Assembly: GCA_030544235.1 (NCBI GenBank)
Contig: CM060473.1
Coordinates: 27,384,107 to 27,448,106 of the forward strand
DNA from: Lepturacanthus savala
Taxonomy: Eukaryota; Chordata; Actinopteri; Scombriformes; Trichiuridae
Direction of reading: 5' to 3'
Length of the DNA: 64,000 nucleotides
Shown here: in pieces, positions 27,541 to 39,100 of the stretch
Layout of the letters: each line of letters begins with the position of its first letter
Numbering within the stretch: the first letter of the stretch is position 1
Notes under the pieces: generated by a model
What the model saw: the letters and a program-made list of their open reading frames with translations, nothing else
The model's database searches: none
What the model was told of the DNA's origin: nothing
Made by a program: the position numbers and the translations under genes

Positions 27541-29110
27541 TGAATATCTCTTCAATTATTTTTTAAATTTAACATCAATCTTAGACCTCAAAAATCATGA
27601 ATGTCAAGATTTTGAGTCTTATTTATTGATAATATTAAGCCGATAAAAGCTTTTTTCTGTTTTATAACAGTCGTCTGTACCTTTTTTTTCAATTGATGGA
27701 AATAAGACGTATTATTAGTTCAGTAACTTCAGTTTTCAGCTGCTGACTGTAGAAATTTAGCCATAATTCTCCAGATTTTGTCATTTATTGATAATATTCT
27801 GCCAATATAATTCTTTTTTCATTTCCTACATTATTAGGAACATTTTCAGCTTTGAAACTTATACTTTTAATCCTTTTTTTGTGTTTCCTCATTAAATATA
27901 ATAGATTTTGACACTAACTGAAGAAAACTGTGATAAATTCAATGACTTTACCATCAATTTTACTCATTTTCAAGATTTTGAGTCATTTATTGATAATATT
28001 CTGCCAATAGAAGAGTTTTCTGTTATCAAATCAGTCGTTTCTATACCTTTTTTCCATCATTTTCAGTCTCTGTATTATTTTAATTTATACTTTTAATCCT
28101 TTTTATGTTTGTTTCCTCATTAAATGTGAGAGCAGATACTTGATAAAACTTGTTTTAAAATAACTATGAGAAATTCAATGACTTTTTTAAATTACCATCG
28201 ATTTTAGTCATTAAAAACTATCATTTTGATAATATTAGAAGCTTTTTCTGTCATATATCAGTCTTTTCTGCACCTTTTTTTCATTTCCTACATTATTAAG
28301 AACATTTTCAGCTTTAAAACAGTCTTTATATTATCTTAATTTATACTTTTAATCCTTTTTTTGTTTGTTTCCTCATTAAATGTGAGAGCAGATACTGGAT
28401 AAAACTTGTTTTAAATCACTGACTGTAGAAAACTATGAGAAATTCATTGACTTTTTTAAATTACCATCGATTTTATTCATCAAAAACCATCATTTTGATA
28501 ATATTACAAGCTTTTTCTGTTATATATCAGTCTTTTCTGCACCTTTTTTTTCATTTCCTACATTATTAAGAACATTTTCAGCTTTAAAACAGTCTTTATA
28601 TTATCTTAATTTATACTGTTAATCATTTTTTGTGTTCCCTAATTAAATGTGATAGTGGATTTTGACACTAACTGTAGAAAACTGTGAGAAATTCAATGAC
28701 TTTTTAAATTTACCATCAATTTCACTCATCATTTTCATGATTTTGAGTCATTTATTGATAATATTCCACCAATAGAAGTATTTGATGTTTCATATCAGTC
28801 TTTCCTACATTATTAAGAACATTTTCAGCTTTGAAACAGTCTCTGCATCATTTTAATTTATACTTTTAATCCTTTTTTTGTTTGTTTCCTCATTAAATGT
28901 GAGAGCAGATACTGGATAAAACTTGTTTTAAATCACTGACTGTAGAAAACTATGAGAAATTCATTGACTTTTTGAAATTACCATCGATCTTAGTCATCAA
29001 AAACCATCATTTTGATAATATTCTGATAGAATAGAAGCTTCAAATCAGTCGTTTCTGCACCTTTTTGTTATTAAGGCCATTTTTCAGCTTTGAAACAAGT
29101 GCATTATCTT
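27541..29110. repeat. Tandem array of ~250-bp units (gaacattttcagctttgaaac)
   Basis: About six copies share gagaaattcaatgactttt, accatcgattttagtcat, attttgataatatt, tttcatttcctacattatta and aacattttcagctttgaaac, spaced roughly 240-260 bp. The 62-codon frame at 27908 is part of one unit. No gene. Confidence 0.85.
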
Positions 29111-29701
29111 TATTTGTCCTGTTCCTGTTAATCAAACAGATCCGCCCACTTTACACAATAGAATATTCTGTTAAAGCACAGAACAAAGCTCACATTAAAC
29201 ATAAACACGATAAAACCAACGCGGCTCTTTGAAATAAATAAAACAGCCTTTTTCTCTGCGAATTTTTCCCCCTGACACGAAGATCACCTCCAACTCTCTG
29301 CATGTTCTGTTCTTCCCCCGTGGACCAGGAGGTGTGTGGGTGTGTTACATTACCAAAACAACAAGAAATAATAAATAAATAAATAAATAAAACAAACAAC
29401 AGCGATATTAAACTTTTGCAACCACAATAGAGGAGGGGGATAAAAAACAGAGGGTCCTCGACTTCTTATTAATTATGCAAGATTAGTCTAATTATAATTC
29501 AGCAAATGAATGTGTGGCAGAAGGTGCGAGGCGACGGGGCTGGGAGATTTGCATGTTAAGTGGGCAGGGGGAAGCGGCTAATGCATGCTAATGTATGCGT
29601 CAATGTCTCGCTTTAATTTCAGCATTTGCAGCTGTGTGCGTCCGAACTGAAGGGGGGGTGAAAAGTTGACTCAATGGGTTTTTTGGGAAGGTGGAGGGGA
29701 G

Positions 29702-29738
<37 letters not shown>

Positions 29739-29870
29739 TGTGTGTGTGTGTGTGTGGCATCTGGTGTCATACAAACAAGGGATGATGAGAAGAAGTCAAC
29801 AAACAAGGTCAAGAATCCACAGAGAGTTCACGACGCCGCAGACGAGTGGAGGCGACCTCTCAATTATCTG
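29111..29870. promoter_or_regulatory. Candidate conserved regulatory island with octamer and homeodomain sites
   Basis: 29461-29600 is dense in ttattaattatgcaagatta, gtctaattataattcagc and an exact octamer ATTTGCAT (in gggagatttgcatgttaagt). This combination is typical of conserved vertebrate developmental enhancers. A (GT)n at about 29704-29757 follows. Conservation is inferred from appearance only. Confidence 0.4.
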
Positions 29871-32530
29871 AGAGCTGCTACGATTAATCGATTAATCGAT
29901 CGGTTAATTAGTCGCTAGCTATCGCGTTGATTTTGATAGTCTTAGCCACTTATCTATCGCATTTCTAAACTTCTACACAGATAGATTGGATAAGGAAATA
30001 GTCATTAAAGCAGGGTTGCAACCAACGACTCCTTTAATCTATCAATTATGGAAACGATTAATCGTTCGGTTCATAAAATGGTGTAAAATGTGGATCAGTG
30101 TTTCCCAAAGCTGAAGATTCAAATCAATTAATCGACTGATCATTGCAGCTCTGACTCTGCAAGAATTTAACAGTTGTGTCTAAATAATACTTGAATGAAG
30201 TAAAGTTGCATCTGAAATGATTAATCGATTAGTTGTTTGGTTCATAAAATGGTAGAAAATATTGATCAGTGTTTCCCAAATCTGGAGAATATAAAACTTT
30301 TACGTAAAAATATGTGATTTAAACCAATTTATAATGGTACATTTGCCATTTTAAGCCTAATTTTTGTATTCGTAAAGCTGTAACTAACTATTTTAATAAT
30401 TAATTACTTTATCGATTATTGAACGATTAATCAATTGGTTATTTGGTTCATTAAATGGTGTAAAATGTGAATTAGTGTTTCCCAAAGCTGAAGATTCAAC
30501 CTAAAATGTCTTATTTTGTCCACAACCCAGAGATCATCAGTTTATTACAGTCTATTAAGACTAGAACTGCAACAATTAATCGATTAATTGATTAGTCGTC
30601 AACCAACTATTTTGATTAATCGATTTGAGTCATTTTTAAGAAGAAAATGTCCAAATTCTCTGGTTCCAGCTTCTCTTCTCTGATTATTTCCTGGTTTCTT
30701 TAGTCTCTATAATAGTAAAACACTGATCATTTTATGAACCAAACAACTAATCGATTAATCATTAATAATCTATAGATTAATAGACTCTAAACTGTCTTTT
30801 TTGTGTTTTGATCCTTTAAGGATATTTAACTGTAAAACCTTTTTATTGAGGTTTAAATTAAAGTATTTTAACACTGTTGTATAGTGTTAAAACATAGATA
30901 TGAATCGAGCTGTGATGATTAATCGGTTAATCGATTAATCAACAACTATTTTGATAATCAATTAATCGATTTGAGTCATTTTTTTAAGAGGAAAACGTCC
31001 AAATTCTCTGGTTCCAGCTTCTTTTCTCTGATTATTTCCTAGTTTCTTTAGTCTCTATAATAATAAAACACTGATCATTTTATGAACCAAACAACTAATC
31101 GATTAATCATTAATAATCTATAGATTAATAGACTCTAAAATGTCTTTTTTGTGTTCTGATCCTTTAAGGATATTTTACTGTAAAACCTCTTTATTGAGGT
31201 TTAAATGAAAGTATTTTAACACTGTTGTAGTGTTAAAACATAGATATGAATCGAGCTGTGATGATTAATCGGTTAATCGATTAATCAACAACTATTTTGA
31301 TAATCAATTAATCGATTTGAGTCATTTTTTTAAGAGGAAAACATCCAAATTCTCTGGTTCCAGCTTCTCTTCTCTGATTATTTTCTAGTTTCTTTAGCCT
31401 CTATAATAGTAACTGATCATTTTATGAACCAAACAACTAATCGATTAATCATTAATAATTTATAGATTAATAGACTCTAAAATGTCTTTTTTGTGTTCTG
31501 ATCCTTTAAGGATATTTTACTGTAAAACCTCTTTATTAAGGTTTAAATTAAAGTATTTTAACACTGTTGTAGTGTTAAAACATAGATATGAATCGAGCTG
31601 TGATGATTAATCGGTTAATCGATTAATCAACAACTATTTTGATAATCAATTAATCGAGTTGAGTCATTTTTTAAAGAGGAAAACGTCCAAATTCTCTGGT
31701 TCCAGCTTCTCTTCTCTGATTATTTCCTGGTTTCTTTAGTCTCTATAATAGTAAAACACTGATCATTTTATGAACCAAACAACTAATCGATTAATCATTA
31801 ATAATCTATCGATTAATAGACTCTAAACTCTTTTTTGTGTTCTGATCCTTTAAGTATATTTTACTGTAAAACCTTTTTATTGAGGTTTAAATTAAAGTAT
31901 TCTAACATTGTTGTATAGTGTTAAAACATAGATATGAATCGAGCTGTGATGATTAATCGGTTAATCGATTAATCAACAACTATTTTGATAATCAATTAAT
32001 CGATTTGAGTCATTTTTTTAAGAGGAAAACGTCCAAATTCTCTGGTTCCAGCTTCTTTTCTCTGATTATTTCCTAGTTTCTTTAGTCTCTATAATAATAA
32101 AACACTGATCATTTTATGAACCAAACAACTAATCGATTAATCATTAATAATCTATAGATTAATAGACTCTAAAATGTCTTTTTTGTGTTCTGATCTGAGT
32201 ATATTTTACTGTAAAACCTTTTTATTGAGGTTTAAATGAAAGTATTCTAACATTGTTGTATAGTGTTAAAACATAGATATGAATCGAGCTGTGATGATTA
32301 ATCGGTTAATCGATTAATCAACTATTTTGATAATTAATCAATCGATTTGAGTGGAAAATGTCTAAATTCTCTGGTTCCAGCTTCTCTTCTCTGATTATTT
32401 CCTGGTTTCTTTATTCTTCTATAATAATAAACTGATGATCTTTGGGTTGTGGACTGTCGTTCTGGGTAAAAAAAGACATTTTAGTTTTTCCAACCAAACA
32501 ATTAATTGATTAACTGTTATAATAGTCGTT
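29871..32530. mobile_element. TAGAGCTGCAAC-element cluster containing a tandem array
   Basis: 29871-30560 has mixed-orientation copies. From about 30560 the element becomes a regular head-to-tail array (listed separately). Cores gtccaaattctctggttcca and ends gaatcgagctgtgatgatta recur. No open frame. Confidence 0.85.
30902..32345 (+). repeat. ~345-bp satellite-like array made of inverted-repeat element units
   Basis: The phrase gaatcgagctgtgatgatta starts at 30902, 31248, 31590, 31936 and 32281, spacing 342-346 bp. Units are nearly identical and combine element core with a unique piece (ttaaggatattttactgtaa, tattttaacactgttgta). Low divergence implies recent local amplification. Confidence 0.92.
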
Positions 32531-32560
32531 GGCTGTGACTCTCCTGCAGATTTCCGTCGT

Positions 32561-32730
32561 GTCAGTGAGTGAAATGAGTGACGACTTGTGGTCGGACTTT
32601 AATCCAGGAACTGTGACCCAGGTGCTGCCGTGAATTACATCTGTATATTTACCCTCAGAGCCTTTTAAAAACCAGCCCGGGATAAAACGTATATAGCGAA
32701 CGAGCCTCAGAGGAGCCAGTAAAATAAAAC
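32561..32730 (+). repeat. Duplicated non-coding segment, copy B
   Basis: Diverged counterpart of 27384-27540: gtcagtgagtga, gactttaatccaggaactgt, tctgtatatttaccctcaga, gcctcagaggagccagt. Here it is more GC-rich. No protein frame is kept between copies. Confidence 0.8.
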
Positions 32731-33464
32731 AGAACATGATTATCCCTCTTCATGGTCAGGGAACTGTACGCTATATATTTCCTTTTTACACCGTATATGG
32801 ATTTTAAATCATGTTAAACCAACACAGCCGACGACGTCTCTCAGGAAGCTATAAGGAGAGACGACAAAAGTCATGGAAATGGTTCGGAAGAAGCGGGAAA
32901 AACCGCGGAATCGTCCTTTTCTTTGCTCTTTTTTTTTTCAACATGTTTCCACTGTGAAACGAGGGCCAGTGCAGCTTTGAGGTTGGAGGTCCGAGCTCCT
33001 CGCTGATAAATTATAATCGCTCTCCGCCAACAACAATATTGATTGTCCTCCGCGAAATAGCTCAAATCAAGAAATATTGGACACGCTGCTGGAAGCGAGG
33101 GCTCGCCGGCGAGCCAGGGCCCGTCCACAGGGGAGAGGAAGCTGGAGAGAGTGATGGAAGAACGGCGAGTAAAAGCTGACGGAACGAGGGGAGAGATGAG
33201 GATTGGGCGGGGAGGGTTCGGGGCCAGCGTGGAGTTCCTCTCCAAACAACCGCTCTCCATTAAGATGACTTATATTAGCGGAGAGTGCGGTGTGGGTGGG
33301 ATCGCAGCCGCCGCCTCATCGCTGCATTTTTCTTCTGCTCTGTTTGTTTAATTGCAGCATCATTGGATGTTTTTCACAGCTGAAACACACTCGACTTCTC
33401 CCAGAATCGTGTATTCCTGCCGAGCTCATTCGTAATTCTCGCCTGGCTGACCTTTTTACGAACC
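32731..33464. other. Non-repetitive intronic island with paired SOX-like motifs
   Basis: Balanced, unique sequence with caacaatattgattgtcc near 33031, an ACAAT/ATTGT inverted pair. Overlapping frames of 60-129 codons on both strands between 32871 and 33351 have no family features. Candidate enhancer; no gene called. Confidence 0.4.
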
Positions 33465-35150
33465 AAACGACTAATCAATTAATCGATTTGAGTCATTTTC
33501 ATAGAAGAAAATGTCTAAATTCTCTGGTTCCAGCTTCTCTTCTCTGATTATTTCCTGGTTTGTTTAGTCTCTATAATAATAAACTGATGATCTTTGGGTT
33601 GTGGACACAAAAGGACATCTTCAACATTTTACAAACCAAACGATTAATCAATTATTCATTTTAATAAGTGGTAGATTAATCCATTTACATTAATCCATTA
33701 AAAGTAAACTTTTCCATTCCAAATACTGTCCATGACATAAATATTCACCATAATAACTTTAAAAAAAGACCAAAAGGACAATTAAATTAGGTCTGACTTA
33801 TAATTTATAGGCATTCATACGTCTGTGTAATATGAAGATTCTCAATTAATCGATTAATTGATTAATCGAGTCATTTATTCAGTAGAAAATGTGTAAATTC
33901 TCTGGTTCCAGCTTCTCTTCTCTGATTATTTCCTGGTTTCTTTAGTCTCTATAATAATAAACTGATGATCTTTGGGTTGTGGACAAAAAAAGACATTTTA
34001 GGTTGAATTTTCAGCTTTGGAAACACTGATCTATATATTTACGAACCAAACAACTAACTGATTAATCAATAATCAATCGATTGATTAATCGACTATATGA
34101 ATAGTCATTAGTTGCATCTATAGTTGTCATACATATATTACTTTAATCACTGAGAAATATTACATATAGAGTGTGAGAAGTAAAAAAGATATAAAGTCAA
34201 ACATAGATAATAGATTAATCGATTATTTGCCAAATATTACATTAATCACCAACTGTTTTGATAATCGATTAATCGATTTGAGTCATTTTAAAGAAGAAAA
34301 TCAATCAATGTTTCCCAAAATTGAAGATTCAACCTACAATGTCTTTTTTTTTGTCCAGACCAACAGTCCACATTAGAGCTGCAACGATTAGTCGATTAGT
34401 CGATTAATCGATTAATCGACTATGTTAATCGCTGACTATTTTGATCAGTGATTAATTGATTTGATTAAATTTTTTGGACAGAAATGTCCAAATTCTTTGA
34501 TTCCAGCTTATTAATGTGTCAATTACAGCTCAAGCGATTAATTGAATAATCAATTAGTTTCCAACTATTATATTAATCGTCAAATATTTTGATAATTGAT
34601 TAATCGATTTGAGTCATTTTCATAGAAGAAAATGTCTAAATTCTCTGGTTCCATCTTCTCTTCTCTGATTATTTCCTGGTTTCTTTAGTCTCTATAATAA
34701 TAAACTGATGATCTTTGGGTTTTTGATGTCACAGAGTCAGTTTTTCAAAATGTCTTGTCTTTTATTTTGAAAGGTCACTGACATTTGAGAAACTGTCACT
34801 GGACAGTATTTGTATCAGATTAGTCTGTTTAAAGAGGAAATAACAGCTTTAAGTGATAAAAATACCTGATGAACTCATCTAGAGCTGCAATGATTAGTCG
34901 ATTAATTGATTAGTTGCAACTATTACATTAATCTGCAACTATTTTGATAATGAATTAATGGATTTGAGTCATTTTTAAGTAGAAAATGTCCAAATTCTCT
35001 GGTTCCAGCTTCTCTTCTCTGATTATTTCCTGGTTTCTTTAGTCTCTATAATAATAAACTGATGATCTTTGGACAGAAAACGACATTTTATGTTGAATCT
35101 TTATCTTTTGGGAAACACTGATGGACCATTTAATGAACCAAACTAGACTC
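33465..35150. mobile_element. TAGAGCTGCAAC-element cluster with 180-bp spacer
   Basis: Four to five partial copies; the ataaagaccaaaaggacaat-type module near 33765 and the 180-bp segment (gatgtcacagagtcagtttt to atgaactcatctagagctgc) at about 34725-34890. No transposase. Confidence 0.8.
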
Positions 35151-35943
35151 ATTCGTAATTCTCTCCTTTTTTTTCCCCCCTGAACGCGACTAATTTCTTT
35201 CCTTGGACCATACTCCTGTGAATCTGCACCTGCCTCCTCGTCGTATATTTATTTTCCAGCATCTCTCACCTCTCGCCAACTTTCTCCCTTCCCTTCCTCT
35301 CAGCTATGATGGAATGCGTTCTTCTTCTTGTTGTCTTCTCTTTCCCATCCCCGTCTTTTTTCCGCCTCTCAGCGTGGGGACTTTGGGATTGCGGCAGAGC
35401 TGCGTTGCCATGGCAGCGGCCGTGTTGCCGAACTGCGTCCACCTGGGATTTGGAGTCTCTCTCTCCTATTTATTCCACCTTTCTCTCAGGTTTTTCTTTG
35501 GTGTAGCGGTGGATGGGGGGGGGAGGAGGACTATCACAACCCTCCTCCATCTCTCTCCTGTCTCTTTCTCTTTATCTCCACAGTCTATCGCTCTCAAAAG
35601 AAAGTGTATCACATGCGTAATGAGACACTCGGAAACTAAATTCATGTCCGTGCCGGTCGCCTCCGACGCCTTCCTCCTTCCCACCGCCTCATTTTCACTT
35701 CCTCTGTAGTCGTCTGCTGCTTCGTTTCCTCCTCCGGTCCCATGTGGGGGTTCAAATACGGCGTCGTAGGGTACCTCCGAGTCCCCCAGAGTCCGCTAGA
35801 GTCCCCCAGAGTCCCCCAGTATACATCACCGTCTCCGAGTCCTTTCACTGGACTGAGGATCAGATCCTCGACGCTTGATTTAAAGTGCAATGGAATTGAG
35901 TTTTAATAGTGAACTAAACAGCAGGGATTGATGTCAGTGGTGT

Positions 35944-35987
<44 letters not shown>

Positions 35988-36101
35988 GAACTGTCACTGA
36001 AAAATAATTAATGTCTCCTTCAACTCGTGTATTTCTTCTTCTTCTTCCTCTCTAGTTGCTGATTTTCATGCCGCGTGTCCCTTTATTTACCTTTTTCGCA
36101 G
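35151..36101. other. Unique intron sequence before the first visible ebf2 exon
   Basis: Pyrimidine-rich, balanced sequence to 35880, with cccccagagtcc repeats near 35785-35815. (CA)n lies at about 35945-35987, then the branch and pyrimidine tract of the exon at 36102. Frames of up to 168 codons at 35203 are pyrimidine-driven and lack motifs. Confidence 0.5.
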
Positions 36102-36183
36102 GTTCTTCTTGAAGTTTTTCCTGAAATGCAACCAGAACTGTCTGAAGACGGCAGGAAACCCCAGGGATATGAGGAGATTTCAG
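36102..36183 (+). CDS. ebf2: ebf2 exon: DNA-binding domain segment FFLKFFLK...MRRFQ
   Basis: The acceptor is a T-rich tract ending in gcag at 36101 and the donor is cag|gtatga. The first base completes an Arg codon begun in the previous exon (family sequence ...IDR). The frame then reads [27 protein letters not shown], which is essentially invariant across vertebrate EBF proteins and lies just after the zinc knuckle in the Rel-like DNA-binding fold. It ends in phase 0. A (CA)n tract lies about 115 bases upstream of the acceptor. This is the first recognisable coding exon in the window; the preceding exon (family sequence around SCGNRNETPSDP) is missing from 1-36101. Confidence 0.96.
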
Positions 36184-39100
36184 GTATGAATAGATAGGAG
36201 AATAAATGTGTGTGAGCAGAAAGAAGAAATGTGACGTGTGGGACAGAATGTGTGGAAAAAAATATATAAAAAGAGAAGAATTCACTGGTCTGCAAACACA
36301 CGTCCTTCTGTTATTAAATAATAAATGCAACGATTAGTCAATTAATTGATTAGTTGTCAACTTACATTAATTTTGTTGAAGATTCAACGTAAATAATCAG
36401 AGAGATTGATTAATCAATTAATCATTGATGTGATAGTTGACAATTATTTCTATATCTCTAGTCATAATAATCTGTAATAAACTGATGATCTTTGGACAAA
36501 AAAGGACATTTTAGGTTGAATCTTCATCTATAGGAAACACATTTTACACCATTTTATGAACCAAACAACTAATCAATTAATCATTTCAATAATCAATAAA
36601 TTAATCCAGTTGTGAATTATTTATTTCTCATAAGTTTGACTTTAAACTGAAAAATATTGCATAAAAAGTGTGTGAGAAGCAAAAAACAAAGATAAATCGA
36701 ATTGAACTGCAACGATTAGTTGATTAATCGATTATTTGCCAAATTTTACAATAATCAACAACTATTTTGGTAATTGATTAATTGATTTGAGTCATTTTTA
36801 AGAAAAAAATGTAGAAAATTCTCTGGTCAATAATCAGAGAAGAGAAGCTGGAATCAGAGAATTTGGACATTTTTTTCTTAAAAATGACTCAAATCAATTA
36901 ATCAATTACCAAAATAGTCAGTGATAAATGTGATAATTGACAACTGATTGATTAATTAACTAATTATTGCAGCTCTAGTCATAGTAATCTGTAATAAACT
37001 GATGGTCTTGGACAAAAAAAGACTCAGCTTTGAGAAACAATTATCCACATTTTACACCAACTAATCGATTAATCGTTTCAATAATCAATAAATTAATCCA
37101 ATTGTGAATTATTTATTTCATCTTTTGGTCTCATAAGTTTGGTTTTAAACTGAAAAATAGTGTGAGAGAAGCAAAAAACAAAGATAAGTCAGATTTACCT
37201 GCAATGATTAGTTGATTAATCGATTATTTGTCAAATTTTACACCAACTAATCAATTAATCGTTTCAATAATCAATAAATTAATGCAGTTGTGAGTTATTT
37301 ATTTGATCTTTTGGTCTCATAAGTTTGATTTTAAACTGAAAAATAGTGCGAGAGAAGCAAAAAACAAAGGTAAGTCGAATTTACCTGCAATGATTAGTTG
37401 ATTAATCGATTATTTGTCAAATTTTACACCAACTAATCGATTAATCATTTCAATAATCAATAAATTAATCCAGTTGTGAGTTATTTATTTGATCTTTTGG
37501 TCTCATAAGTTTGGTTTTAAACTGAAAAATAGTGTGAGAGAAGCAAAAAACAAAGATAAGTCGAATTTACCTGCAATGATTAGTTGATTAATCGATTATT
37601 TGCCAAATTTTACACCAACTAATCGATTAATCATTTCAATAATCAATAAATTAATCCAGTTGTGAGTTATTTATTTGATCTTTTGGTCTCATAAGTTTGA
37701 CTTTAAACTGAAAAATAGTGTGAGAGAAGCAAAAAACAAAGATAAGTCGAATTTACCTGCAATGATTAGTTGATTAATCGATTATTTACCAAATTTTACA
37801 ATAATCAACAACTATTTTGATAATTGATAAATCGATTTGAGTCATTTTTAAGAATAAAATGTCCAAATTCTCTGATTCCAGCTTCTCTTCTCTGATTATT
37901 GACCAGAAAATTTGGAAATTTTTTCTTAAAAATGACTCAAATCAATTAATCAATTACCAAAATAGTCGATGATAAATGTGATAATTGATTAATTAACTAA
38001 TTATTGCAGCTCTAGTCATAGTAATCTGTAATAAACTGATGGTCTTGGACAAAAAAAGACATTTTAGATTAAATCTTCAGCTTTGAGAAACAATTATCCA
38101 CATTTTAAACTAATCGATTAATCGCTTCAGTAATCGACAGGTTTAGACAGTCGTTAGTTGCAGCTCTGCTTTAAAGTCTGTCTCTACACCAACATCCAGA
38201 GACGCAGATGAAGGTGTTAAAGGTGAAAAGCTTCAAATCAATGAGAAGGAGTCAGAGATGGAAAGACAAACGAAAGGAGGAGGAGGAGGAGGTAGATATG
38301 TGGGAGACTGGTGGATGGGGGGATGGAGGGGGGCAGGAAATAGGTTGAGGTGTTTCAGGAAGTTGTCAAGAATTGAGTGATTGGCTCCAGATGGGGGAGG
38401 TCATGCTCCGTGACCCAGGAAGTGGTCACAGGGGACGTCCCCGCCTCACTTCCTCTGGCGTCTTTCAGCACCAGCCTCCTCTGTCTGGCGTTCTCCTCCT
38501 CCTCCTTCCTCCTCCTTCCTCTTGTATTTTTTGTTTTCTCTCTCCTCCGTGCTCCCCCTGTCTTCCACCGTGTTTGCTTTAACTCCTGCGACGTGACACA
38601 TGCTGAGAAGTTATGAGGGTTAAAAGGTGATCGGACAGGATTCCGCTGCTTGATCGATAATTTACAGTTATTTTTCTTTTAGCTTCCCCCCCTCCCTTCG
38701 TCCTGCACCTATAGCACACGTGCATTTCTTTTTTCTTTCCCTCCTTTTATCTCCGATGCTCCTTCACCTGCAGAAATCGCTGCCATGTGTTTATTCCAGG
38801 GTTTTATCATCTGATTTTTCTATAAGTTATGAGCTATTTATGGTTCTATTTTAACCCATTTAAGCCTAAGAGCTGCTAAGTCATTTTAAACTTAACCCAT
38901 TTAACATTTCATGCATATATTTCTATCAGTTGAGTCACTTTTTCCATCTTTTTTCCCCATTTTCTTTACAGAAAATAGCATTTTAATAGCTGTTATAGTT
39001 GCTGTTTGCACAAACACACCCATAAACAAATCCTATTTATCTCATGTACATAATTATTTATTGCAGGATTATTCTAGAGACTTGAATGATTAAATAGAAA

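Noticed and set aside
32871..33351. Frames of 129, 60 and 66 codons near a GC-rich patch
   Set aside because: Mutually overlapping on both strands with no family features; not ebf2 exons, since no match to the missing N-terminal sequence.
35203..35709. 168-codon + frame just upstream of the first visible ebf2 exon
   Set aside because: Pyrimidine-rich sequence biased to Leu/Ser/Phe/Pro; it does not match the EBF zinc-knuckle exon expected there and is not joined to the exon in a supported way.
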